Notes: a model not told the origin generated them from the sequence alone. DNA of 64,000 nt from Pirellulaceae bacterium (GCA_026004795.1 BPJV01000001.1:1-64000), one strand, 5' to 3'. Positions 46,181 through 55,685 are shown, counted from the stretch's first letter. Numbers and translations: made by a program.

Positions 46181-47233
46181 TCAAGAATCATACTCCCCAA
46201 GTGCGGGAGAATCCGAACGCGGGATTTCCCTATCTGCGTCGTGAGCTCCCGCGGTAACAGCCAAGCGCACTAGTTCTGCCACGCTCCGAACACGAAGCTT
46301 CCTCATTAGACTGGAACGATGTTTCTCCACGGTTTTTTCACTGATATCAAGTCGGCGGGCTATCGTCTTGTTGGGAAGACCGTCAAGAATCCCCTTGAGC
46401 ACGTCGTGTTCTCGGGGAGAGAGCATATCGATTTGAGCCTTGGCGACTGCCCGTATCTCCGCGGCCTCGCGTTCTTGACGCCTGCGGGTGATGTCTTCCA
46501 CCAGGCCATCGAGTCGCGTACTGCCATCTTCGGAAACTACCCGCCGCAGAGCCAAGCGATACCAACGCTGGTGACCTAGACGATCCTCATGAGGAAACTC
46601 GAGTTCCTCGGTGCCGTGCGACTGCTGAACTCGGGCCAAGAATTCGTGCCACATGCTAGCGGAAGGCAACAGTTCGGCGATGCGGTGGGGCGGCACGTGG
46701 GAAGGGTGGTCGCTGCCGAGCAGTTCGAGCATGACGCGATTAGCGTCGATCAGCATGCCATTGGCGGCGAGGGAGAAGACTCCGACACGGATGCTCGATA
46801 GGATCGATTGCAGTTGCGAAGCGAGTCGTTCGGCACGTCGGCGAACTCCTGCATGTTCCAGCGAGGCCTTAACGGCGGCTTGCAATCGCACCAGATGACG
46901 AACATTCTTGATGATGTAGTCATCCAGTCCGTGTTTCATCGCCTCCACGGCAATCTCCTCGCTCCCGGTGCCGGTGAACATGATCACCGGTACATGGGGC
47001 ATCAGTCGCTTTACGGCTTGAAGTACTTTGATGCCATCACTCCATTTCAAGTGATAGTCCGTGACGACCAGATCAAAGCACCCTTGGCTCAAGTAATGAT
47101 CGAAGTCGCGCTGTTCGACCGCCTCCAACAGGGTCAAATTCGAGAAGGCTCTCTCCAACTCGCGTTTAACCAACCCGCGATCATGAGGATTGTCATCGAC
47201 GAGCAGAATCGTAATCGAATCGGACGTGGACAT
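46181..47233 (-). CDS. Response regulator: REC + PAS + LuxR-type HTH
   Basis: 350 residues. Receiver domain (residues about 8-125): ITILLVDDNPHDRGLVKREL, phosphoacceptor Asp in LVVTDYHLKWSDGI, MFTGTGSEE and the KN end. A PAS-like domain follows (LQSILSSIRVGVFSLAANG to RLALRRVVSEDGSTRLDG), and a GerE/LuxR helix-turn-helix closes it (LSPREHDVLKGILDG, TIARRLDISEKTVEKHRSSL). It is a DNA-binding transcription regulator whose activity depends on phosphorylation and perhaps a PAS ligand. It lies downstream of the REC-only protein and kinase on the same strand with a 150-bp gap; a shared signalling path is likely. Confidence 0.92.
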   Translation of the reverse strand: MSTSDSITILLVDDNPHDRGLVKRELERAFSNLTLLEAVEQRDFDHYLSQGCFDLVVTDYHLKWSDGIKVLQAVKRLMPHVPVIMFTGTGSEEIAVEAMKHGLDDYIIKNVRHLVRLQAAVKASLEHAGVRRRAERLASQLQSILSSIRVGVFSLAANGMLIDANRVMLELLGSDHPSHVPPHRIAELLPSASMWHEFLARVQQSHGTEELEFPHEDRLGHQRWYRLALRRVVSEDGSTRLDGLVEDITRRRQEREAAEIRAVAKAQIDMLSPREHDVLKGILDGLPNKTIARRLDISEKTVEKHRSSLMRKLRVRSVAELVRLAVTAGAHDADREIPRSDSPALGEYDS

Positions 47234-47383
47234 GATATGGCTTTCACGAGGGCGTCACCGAACCAAATGCAGCACCATGCAGCACCTTCCCTAGCCTATA
47301 GATGCGAAGACATTCCCGGAGAAATGCTTCAGCGAGCGCTTCCTGCCGTTCTCTGTGTCATCGCAGCATGCAACGATGTACGA

Positions 47384-47833
47384 CTATTCCATCACGGGGG
47401 AGGTGTTGAAACAGAGCCAGTACAGCTCCAGGCTTCGCAGCATCTCGACCAATTGGTCATTCCCCACGGGTTTTACAAGATAGGAGTTCGCTCCCAAATC
47501 GTAGGCTCGGTTGATATCGTTCGTTTCGCTTGACGATGTCAGTACCACAACGGGCAGGCGGCGGTAGACTTCGTGAGCACGCAACCAACGGAGAACCTCA
47601 AAGCCATCTTTGCGCGGTAGTTTGAGGTCCAATAACAATAATTCGGGAACTGGATGCGCGCTGCGGTCTTCATAAGGAGGGTTACCGGCAAAATAATCGA
47701 TGGCCGACTCTCCATCCTGAACGAATCGTAGCGGATTGACAATACGGGCTTTGCGAAAAGCTCGTTCGATCAGCTTTGCATCGTAGGGATCATCCTCCAC
47801 CACTAGCAGCAGACATTGTCGGGCGTTCTGCAT
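47384..47833 (-). CDS. Single-domain response regulator (Rcp1-like REC protein)
   Basis: 149 residues, one receiver domain: LLVVEDDPYDAKLIERAFRK with the acidic pocket, phosphoacceptor Asp in LLLLDLKLPRKDGFEVLRW, VVVLTSSSETND and the conserved Lys in NSYLVKPVGN. The LLxLP-x-K-DG pattern with a long insert after helix 2 is typical of Rcp1-type phytochrome-associated regulators. It has no output domain, so it acts as a phosphate shuttle or by protein contact. Its start (47833) lies 44 bases inside the end of the histidine kinase gene, in another frame, which implies translational coupling and partnership with that kinase. Confidence 0.92.
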   Translation of the reverse strand: MQNARQCLLLVVEDDPYDAKLIERAFRKARIVNPLRFVQDGESAIDYFAGNPPYEDRSAHPVPELLLLDLKLPRKDGFEVLRWLRAHEVYRRLPVVVLTSSSETNDINRAYDLGANSYLVKPVGNDQLVEMLRSLELYWLCFNTSPVME

Positions 47834-50063
47834 GGGTTTCTGCTTTCTCTAGCTGAATCCAAAAAAGGCTACCCTCTCCGGGAGTCGACTCCAGTCCGTA
47901 GGCAATGCCCAATCGTTGGCAGACGCGCGCTACGATGGCAAGTCCGATTCCTGTGCCCGGGTAGCTTTCAATACCGTGCAACCGCTCGAAGATGCGGAAG
48001 ATTACTTGTTGGTAATCCTGAGGGATCCCGATACCATTGTCGCGCACTGCTACGCGGATCTTGGTATCGTCTTCTTGGACCTCTAATACTACATGAGGAC
48101 GCTTGCTGGGATCAACGAATTTTATCGCATTGGAAAGAAGATTGGTAAGGACTTGTGTCAGCATCCGTCGGTGGCTGTACACGGTGGGCAAACTGTCAGG
48201 GATCACCACTTGGGCGCGGCGCTCTTTGATCTCACCTTCCAAGTTTCTGAGCGCATCATGAACGACGTCCTGCAAATCGACGTGGGTAAGCCGCAAATCG
48301 GTCCTGCTCAATCGACTGTATGCCAATAAGTCGCGAATCAGCTCATCCATCCGTCGGGCGGACGCGACGATGTGTTCGATGTATTCGTGCCCATGCTCAT
48401 CGAGTTGCGGGCCGTAGTCCTCTTGAAGGGCGATGGCGAACCCCTCCATGGCGCGCAACGGCGCTCTCAGGTCGTGTGACACCGTATGGGCGAATGCTTC
48501 CAGTTCGGCATTGCTCTCTCGCAGTTCGCGAGTGCGTGCGGCGATGACGTGCTCCAGATGAAGGTTCATATCGTGAAGCTGTTGCTGACTCTTGCGCAAC
48601 GCCTCGATCGCTTCGTGGCGGACGGTGGCATCGACGCCACAAACCAACACCGCCGGTCGACCTTGGAAATCGATTCGGCACATGGACACGTCGCACCATC
48701 GTTGGTCTCTGTCGGGATGGCGAATAGGGAATTCCATACGCTGCGTGGATCCTTCGGCCAGGCAACGCTCCACACATTCCATCAACTTCTGGCGATCATC
48801 CTCGCTTGCCATATGAAATGGTGGCAGTCGATAGAGTTGTTCCTCGGGCTGACCGGCCAGTTCGCGCAACCCACGGTTGGCATATACCCGTTTTCCCTCC
48901 TGCACGATACCGATGTAGGCGGGAGCGTTTTCGGTGAGCATCCGAAACTTCTGTTCACTTTCCCGCAACGCACGCTCGGAAGCCGCTTGTTGCGTGACAT
49001 CTCGCGTCACCGCCAAGTGACCGACCACACGTCCGTGGTCATCGAAGACGGGCGCAGCGTGCGTTTCCAAGCACAAATGTTCGCCACGCAGATTGTCAAT
49101 CTCATACCGCATCATCCCGCTTTCGCCCCGCAGCACGCGTTGATGCAGTTCCTGGAACGGCCGGTGATATTCCGGTGCCAAAAGATCGAAGACGGACTTT
49201 CCGACGACGTCTTCCGAGGAATCGGTACCCGTCATCCGCAACCCGGCCTGGTTCATATCCACAATCTCCCCTGACGGAGAAATAAGCTTGATGCACTCCG
49301 GACTGGACGACAGGATGGTCCGGAGTCGCGATTCGGACGCTTGATAAGCGTGGAGAAGGGCGGCTAATTGTTCACGGCGTTTGGCTTCCCGCCGATGGAT
49401 CCTGCCTAATACCAAAGGACTGATCCCCAGCCCAATCACCGCCATTCCTAAAATCCAAGGATAGGTTGCATTCCAGAAGTAAACATCGATGACCCGAGCA
49501 GGTATATGAATGGCGATAAGGCCATCGAAGAGCGGTGAGTAATGGTAGCCGATCACCTGGCGCTCCCCCTCCACGTTGCGATTGAAGCCACACCAGTCTT
49601 GTTGGTCGGCTAGCAACTGCCCGATCGTATGAGGCCCGACGTCAATGTCGCCAACCGCAGCACCGATCCGGTGGGGGTTCTTCGAATGGTTCACGATCGT
49701 TCCCGATCGATCGATGAGGCAGAGGTACATTTCGGGGCGGACCTTGACCATCCGCTGCCAGTATTCCATTATCCGCGATCGCACCACCTCTGGTGGTTGA
49801 TGGGAATTTTCCTTTTCGGTAATCACCATCGACTCTAAGGATCTAGCAACTGCCAGATTGTGATTGGCGAGGCCATAATACAGCGCCCGCAGGCTGGCCC
49901 AATAGGCGACAACGCCCACGGCGAGCACCAAAGCCAGAATTAGCGTGGTGTTTACCAGCACGGAGTGCCAGGCGTTGTGTTGCGTCGCCTCGATGGAAGG
50001 GGAAGGTGCCTTCAGCGTGAATGGTCGATCTTGCAGTTCACCCGGGCCAGTCGGTTTTGACAT
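47790..50063 (-). CDS. Membrane-bound PAS sensor histidine kinase
   Basis: 757 residues from ATG 50063, which has GGAGG 11 bases upstream; the frame opens further but lacks a better start. Two transmembrane helices (TLILALVLAVGVVAYWASL and WILGMAVIGLGISPLVL) enclose a roughly 140-residue extracytoplasmic sensor. Then two PAS domains (ILSSSPECIKLISPSGEIVD and FRMLTENAPAYIGIVQEGK), HisKA with the phospho-His in FAHTVSHDLRAPLRAMEGFA, and an HATPase domain: VLTNLLSNAIKFVD, VRDNGIGIPQDYQ, GTGIGLAIV. The architecture resembles the phytochrome-like kinases partnering Rcp1 proteins, but there is no GAF/PHY. The overlapping receiver gene is the probable target. Confidence 0.94.
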   Translation of the reverse strand: MSKPTGPGELQDRPFTLKAPSPSIEATQHNAWHSVLVNTTLILALVLAVGVVAYWASLRALYYGLANHNLAVARSLESMVITEKENSHQPPEVVRSRIMEYWQRMVKVRPEMYLCLIDRSGTIVNHSKNPHRIGAAVGDIDVGPHTIGQLLADQQDWCGFNRNVEGERQVIGYHYSPLFDGLIAIHIPARVIDVYFWNATYPWILGMAVIGLGISPLVLGRIHRREAKRREQLAALLHAYQASESRLRTILSSSPECIKLISPSGEIVDMNQAGLRMTGTDSSEDVVGKSVFDLLAPEYHRPFQELHQRVLRGESGMMRYEIDNLRGEHLCLETHAAPVFDDHGRVVGHLAVTRDVTQQAASERALRESEQKFRMLTENAPAYIGIVQEGKRVYANRGLRELAGQPEEQLYRLPPFHMASEDDRQKLMECVERCLAEGSTQRMEFPIRHPDRDQRWCDVSMCRIDFQGRPAVLVCGVDATVRHEAIEALRKSQQQLHDMNLHLEHVIAARTRELRESNAELEAFAHTVSHDLRAPLRAMEGFAIALQEDYGPQLDEHGHEYIEHIVASARRMDELIRDLLAYSRLSRTDLRLTHVDLQDVVHDALRNLEGEIKERRAQVVIPDSLPTVYSHRRMLTQVLTNLLSNAIKFVDPSKRPHVVLEVQEDDTKIRVAVRDNGIGIPQDYQQVIFRIFERLHGIESYPGTGIGLAIVARVCQRLGIAYGLESTPGEGSLFWIQLEKAETHAERPTMSAASGGG

Positions 50064-50081
50064 GGTGCGCACTGCCTCCAA

Positions 50082-50541
50082 TAGTCCTTTCGATTATCGA
50101 TACCGGGTGAATTCACCCGGACCAACGATGATGAACGCTTCCTACGCGCCGGCCATTCTACACTGGCAGCCACTCTCGCGCGGGGATGTTAACAAGATTC
50201 ACCGGAATGCCAGCACGGCCAGGCGAGTGCCATCCAGCCCCAACCTGCCGACAGGTTCTTACCACCGACTTGTCACAGTGATCAGCTACGGCAGCGCCGC
50301 GCACCGACCTCGCTTGGGGGCTCCTTTATGGCGGCGAGGAGGAGCAGGGCGTCTTCCGAATGAACCGTATTCTTGGATTCTTGGGAAGAATCGATTCGAC
50401 AAGAACCGGTGGGCGGTTCGTCGGTGCGGAATGGGGATTTCTCCCCACCACCGCGCCAATCGCATCTTAAGTTTCCCAAGGACAGGGCTACCTCGTGATG
50501 CCTTGATACGCCCGGGGAAAAACTAGTGAGAAGAAGCGCCC
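50082..50541. other. Intergenic region upstream of the oxygenase gene; no gene
   Basis: About 460 bases between the divergent kinase (minus) and oxygenase (plus) genes. Short frames (50282-50554 minus, 49945-50526 plus) have no recognisable composition, and the latter overlaps the kinase 5' end. The region should contain both promoters, but I see no confident match. Confidence 0.4.
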
Positions 50542-51522
50542 ATGCATCATTCATTACTGCAAGATTGGACCAACGATGACTTCCTGATGCTGGAACGTGG
50601 AGTCATCTCGGCTCATCACGGCCTTCTGGAAACTGGTCTGTTCACCGATGACCATCTGATTCGCATTTTGGACAACCATCCCGATTCGGAGTTGACGTTG
50701 TCGACGATGGGAGATGATGCCACGAAGTTTGAGTGGTATGAGGGGGAGCGCGGTGGTGTTGGTGGCAGCGACCTGTTGCGTCTGGTGCAGCAAGGCAAGC
50801 TGTGGCTCAACGTGCGTCGCGTGTTGGATTTCCACCCTGAACTGCGTGAGGTCGTCGATGCCATGTACGACGAGATGGAAGCTCGCTGCCCAGGATTCAA
50901 GGCAGAGGATCGGTCGGCCAACTTATTGATTTCCTCCAACCGAGCCATGGTGCCTTATCACGTGGACATGCCTGTGAATATGCTGTGGCATCTACGCGGG
51001 CGCAAACGTGTATGGGTCTATCCGCATTTCGATTTCCGCTTCGTTTCCCAAGTTGTACTGGAGAAAGTGTGTGCTGGCGAGTTATCGGAAGACGTGCCCT
51101 TTGACCCGGCATTCGACCGGTACGCGCTGGTGTTCGATGTTGAACCAGGGCAGTTGTTGACCTGGCCTCAATTGACACCCCATCGAGTGCAGAATCTGGA
51201 GGGGTTGTGCGTCTCCTTGTCGACCGAGCACAAAAATCCACGCGCCAAGCGACGGATCAATGTCCACGAGGCGAACCATTGGTTGCGCAAGCACTTCGGC
51301 AGGTTCTGCAAGTCCACCGACGTCGATGGCTGGAAGGCACATGCCAAGCAAGCTTTGATGCGGAGCGTGCGAATAGCACGACGCCTGCTGCGGGGCAAGC
51401 CCAAGGAGCAATTCGTGTACGCCAAGACGTTTCGTATCGACTTGAACGCCCCCAATGGCATCGTCTTCATCGCCGATGCCAAACCGGTAATCCCGGAGGA
51501 GTTGCAACGTGTCCCGAGATAA
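50542..51522 (+). CDS. Cupin-like/JmjC-type Fe(II)/2-oxoglutarate-dependent oxygenase
   Basis: 326 residues. The jelly-roll core has VPYHVDMPVNMLWHLRGRKR (metal ligands His140 and Asp142), WVYPHFDFRF, and the distal DVEPGQLLTWPQLTPHRVQN (His214), giving the H-x-D...H facial triad of JmjC/cupin_8-type oxygenases. N-terminal 85 and C-terminal 90 residues are outside the core; the C-terminus is basic. Members hydroxylate proteins or small molecules with O2 and 2-oxoglutarate. The gene ends with a 14-base overlap with the next gene, whose ribosome site GGAGGAG lies inside this gene, so both are co-translated and probably act on one pathway. Substrate unknown. Confidence 0.82.
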   Translation: MHHSLLQDWTNDDFLMLERGVISAHHGLLETGLFTDDHLIRILDNHPDSELTLSTMGDDATKFEWYEGERGGVGGSDLLRLVQQGKLWLNVRRVLDFHPELREVVDAMYDEMEARCPGFKAEDRSANLLISSNRAMVPYHVDMPVNMLWHLRGRKRVWVYPHFDFRFVSQVVLEKVCAGELSEDVPFDPAFDRYALVFDVEPGQLLTWPQLTPHRVQNLEGLCVSLSTEHKNPRAKRRINVHEANHWLRKHFGRFCKSTDVDGWKAHAKQALMRSVRIARRLLRGKPKEQFVYAKTFRIDLNAPNGIVFIADAKPVIPEELQRVPR

Positions 51523-52609
51523 TGGCCCGATCTACACCTTTCAGGTAGTTGACGATTGCCCGATCGATTCGCCTTTGTATCGTCGATGGTGTCAGCTGGC
51601 GGTCGAGCCCCATCAGCATCCAGGATGGCTGCTTGCATGGTGGCAACACATGGCCCGCTCAAGAGACGAACTGCAGCTGGTGTTGCTGACCGGCGGTGAT
51701 GGTGAGGTTCTGGGCATCGCACCGCTGTACAGCCGCGGGGGCGCTGTCCGACTGTTGGGGGATGGCGAGGTGTGCACCGACCATAGTGAATTGGTCGTCG
51801 GGCAGGTTGATGAGTCCCTCGTGCAGGCAACCGCACGTTGGCTGGCGGAGCAGTGTCACGCCGGGAGGTGGTCGAGATTGGATTTCGATTATGTCGATGC
51901 CGATGGTCCAACAGCACATGCCATCGCCGCGCTGGACGAGGTGGCGGCCGGGCATTGTTTCATCGAGCCGGCGGTGGCGTCTTGCTACATTGAGCTTCCC
52001 GACTCATGGGACGCGTATTTGAAGATGCTTTCCAAGAACCATCGAAAGCATTGTCGCCGCGGGAAAAAACGCTATGTCGACAACGGGCACGTCGATGTGC
52101 TGTCGACATCCACCGGGTGGCATCCGGAGGTAGCGTTCGAGGTCTTTGTCGCACTGCATACCGAACGCCGCGACAACGTTGATCGCAGCCTGTTCCACAA
52201 TCAGTGCTTCGAAGCCTTCCTGCGCCAGGCGTTTCTCGCCTTGGTCGCGATCGAGCGTGCCGAAATCCGGGCCTTGCGTCTAGATGGGCAGTACTTGGCG
52301 GCCGAGTTCCTGTTGCTGGGACCGACCACCGCATACGCGTACCAATCCGGTCTGTCCCATGCGGGGGTGGAAATCTACGCCGGTTCGTTGTCTCAAGTGG
52401 TAATGATCGAGGATTTGATTTGTCGTGGATTTCACCGCCTCGACTTGATGCGGGGCACGGAAGAATACAAGTATCACTGGGCCTGCCAAGAACGACCCGC
52501 GGTCCGTTGTCAGTGGCGGCCGGCAACCGTCCCCGGTCTGCTGGCCCATTCTACCGCCGCGCTGTGGAGCTACTCGAAGGGCCTGTTGCGCAGTTGGACG
52601 GCGACTTGA
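51509..52609 (+). CDS. BioF2/CelD-like GNAT-fold acyltransferase
   Basis: 366 residues. An N-terminal half with HPGWLLAWWQHMARSRDELQ and VLGIAPLYSRGGAVRLLGDG, and a C-terminal half with SKNHRKHCRRGKKRY, a FVALHTERRDN helix, EIRALRLDGQYLAAEFLLL and a final HRLDLMRGTEEYKYHWA are the pattern of the double-GNAT CelD/BcsL-type family (FemAB-related), often found in exopolysaccharide loci. Such proteins transfer acyl or aminoacyl groups to sugars or peptides. The GTG start at 51509 lies inside the preceding oxygenase gene behind GGAGGAG, which explains the 14-base overlap. Downstream is the convergent tatD. Confidence 0.85.
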   Translation: MSRDNGPIYTFQVVDDCPIDSPLYRRWCQLAVEPHQHPGWLLAWWQHMARSRDELQLVLLTGGDGEVLGIAPLYSRGGAVRLLGDGEVCTDHSELVVGQVDESLVQATARWLAEQCHAGRWSRLDFDYVDADGPTAHAIAALDEVAAGHCFIEPAVASCYIELPDSWDAYLKMLSKNHRKHCRRGKKRYVDNGHVDVLSTSTGWHPEVAFEVFVALHTERRDNVDRSLFHNQCFEAFLRQAFLALVAIERAEIRALRLDGQYLAAEFLLLGPTTAYAYQSGLSHAGVEIYAGSLSQVVMIEDLICRGFHRLDLMRGTEEYKYHWACQERPAVRCQWRPATVPGLLAHSTAALWSYSKGLLRSWTAT

Positions 52610-52648
52610 ATGCGGCGATTCAAAATCCGGCGCGTGCCCGCAACTCCG

Positions 52649-53515
52649 CTAACTGGGCGGCCACGAGCCGAATAGAGCTTCAGCATTGTGGGTTGTCCGT
52701 GCTGCCATCTCCTCGATCGACAGCCCGTGGATGTCGGCCAAACAGGCGAGCGTGTGCACGACCAGCGCTGGATGGTTGGGGCGTTGGCCACGCAGCGGGT
52801 GGGGGGTGAGGTAGGGGGCATCCGTTTCCACCAACACGCGATCCAATGGTACCTGTCGAGCCACCTCACGCAATGTCGCGGCGTTTTTGAACGTCAGCAT
52901 GCCGGCGAAGCCGATGTACAACCCCAACTCGAGGCAACCGGCGGCCACTTCCCACGGTCCCGTGTAGGAATGCATGACGCCATACAAGCGATCACCCGCC
53001 GCCGCGCTGGCCAGCACCTCCAACGTCTCTTCGGCGCAATCCCGCGTGTGGATCACCAGAGGCAGGCCGGTGCGGGAACTTAAATCGATATGCCGTCGGA
53101 ACGACTCTACCTGAATGTCCCACGGGCAGTCATCCCAGTAGCGATCCAGCCCAGTCTCCCCCACCGCTACCACACCGGCCGAGCCAGTCAGACGCTCAAT
53201 GGTATCCCAGTCACTGTCGGTCGCCCGACAGCAGTCATTGGGGTGAATCCCGACCGCCGCACGAACCATGGCGTATCGCTGGGCGAGTTGCACACAGTGG
53301 AGAGAGGTGGTGGCGTCGATCCCCACACTGAGGATGCCCCGCACTCCGGCCCGGCGTGCCGCGTCGAGCACGTCCTCCAACCGCTCGGGCAACGGATCGG
53401 AAGTCAAATGAGCGTGCGTATCGATGACTCCGGTTGGCACCTGGATTTTCGGTTCCGCCAATGAACAGGGGGAGCGCTGTGGATGATCCTGCGCTCTGGA
53501 AGTCGATTCCGCCAC
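52649..53515 (-). CDS. tatD: TatD-family metal-dependent hydrolase
   Basis: 288 residues. TIM-barrel amidohydrolase with VIDTHAHLTSDPLPERLEDV (first metal site), GIHPNDC, VGETGLDRYWDDCP with the conserved Glu, LVIHTRDCAEETLEVLASA, MHSYTGPWEVA, and LVETDAPYLTPHPLRGQRPN. TatD proteins are divalent-metal nucleases/hydrolases involved in DNA turnover and quality control; despite the name they are not required for Tat export. The GTG start at 53515 gives about 25 extra residues before the family start, so an internal start is possible. It is convergent with the GNAT gene (39 bp between stops). Confidence 0.95.
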   Translation of the reverse strand: MAESTSRAQDHPQRSPCSLAEPKIQVPTGVIDTHAHLTSDPLPERLEDVLDAARRAGVRGILSVGIDATTSLHCVQLAQRYAMVRAAVGIHPNDCCRATDSDWDTIERLTGSAGVVAVGETGLDRYWDDCPWDIQVESFRRHIDLSSRTGLPLVIHTRDCAEETLEVLASAAAGDRLYGVMHSYTGPWEVAAGCLELGLYIGFAGMLTFKNAATLREVARQVPLDRVLVETDAPYLTPHPLRGQRPNHPALVVHTLACLADIHGLSIEEMAARTTHNAEALFGSWPPS

Positions 53516-53740
53516 GGTTGACCCTTCGACAAGGATAGGAGGGATTCGTTGGTGTCCGTATTGACCCGCAAGGGATGATACACCATGGACCTCGACCGCG
53601 GCCAGGCAGTCCCGGAGAGAGGGCCTCGTGCTCCTGCCGACCGTCGTTTCCTCCGGTGGCAGCAGGGGAAATCATCTTATAATGTACCGATTGACCGCAT
53701 GTGGCGAGCATAACATCGATCCGATCGCCAGGGAGTACCT

Positions 53741-54808
53741 GTGGAAGCGAATCCTATTGAACATCGACAGCCATTGGACGACACGCGGGCTCTGGAGCAG
53801 CTTAGTCAGCAAGTCGAGGGCATTGCCCATGAGTTGTCCAAAACGATCGTGGGCCAGGAGGAAGTGATCGAGCAATTGTTGATTGCGTTGTTGGCCGGGG
53901 GGCATGTGCTCTTGGTAGGCGCTCCGGGCTTGGCCAAGACGTTGCTGGTCTCCAGCCTGGCCCGATCGCTGGACCTGAGTTTTCATCGCATCCAGTTCAC
54001 CCCGGATCTCATGCCTGCCGACATCACGGGAACGGAGGTGTTGCAAGAGGATCGGGCGACCGGGGCCAGAGAATTTCGCTTCATTCCCGGACCGGTGTTT
54101 GCCAATGTGGTGTTAGCCGACGAGATCAATCGGACCCCGCCCAAAACCCAAGCGGCCTTGTTGGAAGCCATGCAGGAGCGCCAGGTCACGGCTGCCGGAC
54201 GGCGGCATGAATTGCCGAGCCCCTTTTTTGTATTGGCGACCCAGAATCCGATCGAGCAGGAAGGGACCTATCCCTTGCCCGAGGCGCAACTGGACCGCTT
54301 CATGTTCAATGTCCTGGTGGATTATCCTCAGCAGCACGAGGAGGTCGAGATCGTGTTGCGCACCACCAGCGACCAACAGCATCAGCCGCAGCCCACCGTT
54401 TCGGGAGCGGAACTGTTGCAGCTTGCCGGCGTCGTGCGGCGTATCGCCATCACTCCCGCCTTGGCCCTGACGGCAACCCAATTGGCACGTTTGACGCGTC
54501 CGACCGATGCGGCGGCCGACGGCATGGTCCGCGATTACGTCCGGTGGGGAGCGGGGCCGCGGGCTAGCCAGTACATCGTGCTCGGAGCCAAAGCACGCGC
54601 GGCCATGCATGGCAGCCCGGTCGTGCGTCGCGAAGACATCGAGGCCGTCGCTCCTCCCGTTCTTCGCCATCGCATGCGATTGAATTTCCAGGCCGAGGCG
54701 GCGGGTGTCACCGTGGAACAGGTCATCCAGCAAATCATTGAAAACGTGGACCGTTCTTTGGAATCCGGGCCTACCAGTGAGCAACTTGCCAAAGTATTAC
54801 GATCCTGA
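53741..54808 (+). CDS. MoxR-family AAA+ ATPase
   Basis: 355 residues. Walker A LLVGAPGLAKTLLVSSLARS, ITGTEVLQEDRA, Walker B ANVVLADEINRTPPKTQAALLEAM, EMQERQVTAAGR, sensor 1 FVLATQNPIEQEGTYPLPEA and QLDRFMFNVLVDYP, then a winged-helix-like C-terminus. MoxR ATPases act as chaperones activating VWA-protein complexes. It opens a four-gene plus-strand operon (moxR, DUF58, BatA-type, VWA-type) with overlapping genes. The GTG at 53741 follows AGGGA. Divergent from tatD. Confidence 0.95.
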   Translation: MEANPIEHRQPLDDTRALEQLSQQVEGIAHELSKTIVGQEEVIEQLLIALLAGGHVLLVGAPGLAKTLLVSSLARSLDLSFHRIQFTPDLMPADITGTEVLQEDRATGAREFRFIPGPVFANVVLADEINRTPPKTQAALLEAMQERQVTAAGRRHELPSPFFVLATQNPIEQEGTYPLPEAQLDRFMFNVLVDYPQQHEEVEIVLRTTSDQQHQPQPTVSGAELLQLAGVVRRIAITPALALTATQLARLTRPTDAAADGMVRDYVRWGAGPRASQYIVLGAKARAAMHGSPVVRREDIEAVAPPVLRHRMRLNFQAEAAGVTVEQVIQQIIENVDRSLESGPTSEQLAKVLRS

Positions 54809-55685
54809 GACCTTGGCTCGCATCCAGCCGTTGGCCTTGCGTGCCCGCATGCTGGTCGAAGGGGTGATGGCCGGTTTGCATCACAGTTCACTGCGCGGAC
54901 AATCGATCGAGTTCGCCCAGCACCGGGAGTACGTTGCCGGGGATGATCTCCGCCAAGTCGACTGGAAGGTCTTTGCCAAGAGCGATCGTTTCTACGTCAA
55001 GCAGTACGAAGACGAGACGAACCTCATCTGCTTTCCCCTGGTGGATATCAGCGAGAGCATGGACTTTCGGGGCGACAATGCCCCGCTGACCAAACTAGAG
55101 TATGCGCAACTGATCGCCTGTGCGATCGCCTTCGTGGTGACCAGCCAGCAGGACAGCAGCGGTTTAATCACCTTCGACCATCGAGTCAGAACCTGGTTAC
55201 CACCATCCAGCGGTACCGACATCATGGATGACCTGGTACGCGTGTTCGAAACGACGGTGGCGGAGGGACCGACCGATTTGAACAATTCTCTGCTGGAAGT
55301 ATTGCAGGGGCTGCGCCGTTCGTCGCTGTTGGTGCTGGTCACCGATGGGTTGAGCGGTGATGAGCAATGGATCGAGGCGTTGAAAATGGTACGCCTTGCC
55401 GGACATGACTTGATCGTGATCCAAGTGCTGGATCAGGACGAAATCACGTTTCCGTTCGACATGCGGACGCGGTTCGTGGGCTTGGAGGGAACGCCCACGG
55501 TGGAGACCGATCCGGCGCTCATCGCCGCCGCTTACCGACGAGCGATGGCCGAGGAACTGCAGCGCTTGGAACGGGCCTGTTCTCAAGCGGGGGCAGACTA
55601 TTTTCGAGCAACGACGAACCAGTCGTTGGCCGTGTTCCTGCCTAACCTACTGGCCACACGGCTGGTACGTGGCAAACGGAGGTGA
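54777..55685 (+). CDS. DUF58 domain protein (BatA/CoxE-partner type, VWA-like)
   Basis: 302 residues from GTG 54777, giving VSNLPKYYDPETLARIQPLA as the natural start; the frame is open to 54705, but that part lies wholly inside moxR. The family core is clear: HREYVAGDDLRQVDWKVFAK, SDRFYVKQYEDETN and the VWA-like LVDISESMDFRG with a MIDAS-type D-x-S-x-S, then ALKMVRLAGHDLIVIQVLD. It overlaps the end of moxR by 32 bases and the next gene by four (GTGA), indicating translational coupling. DUF58 proteins work with MoxR ATPases and BatA-type VWA proteins in cell-envelope functions not precisely known. Confidence 0.93.
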   Translation: MSNLPKYYDPETLARIQPLALRARMLVEGVMAGLHHSSLRGQSIEFAQHREYVAGDDLRQVDWKVFAKSDRFYVKQYEDETNLICFPLVDISESMDFRGDNAPLTKLEYAQLIACAIAFVVTSQQDSSGLITFDHRVRTWLPPSSGTDIMDDLVRVFETTVAEGPTDLNNSLLEVLQGLRRSSLLVLVTDGLSGDEQWIEALKMVRLAGHDLIVIQVLDQDEITFPFDMRTRFVGLEGTPTVETDPALIAAAYRRAMAEELQRLERACSQAGADYFRATTNQSLAVFLPNLLATRLVRGKRR

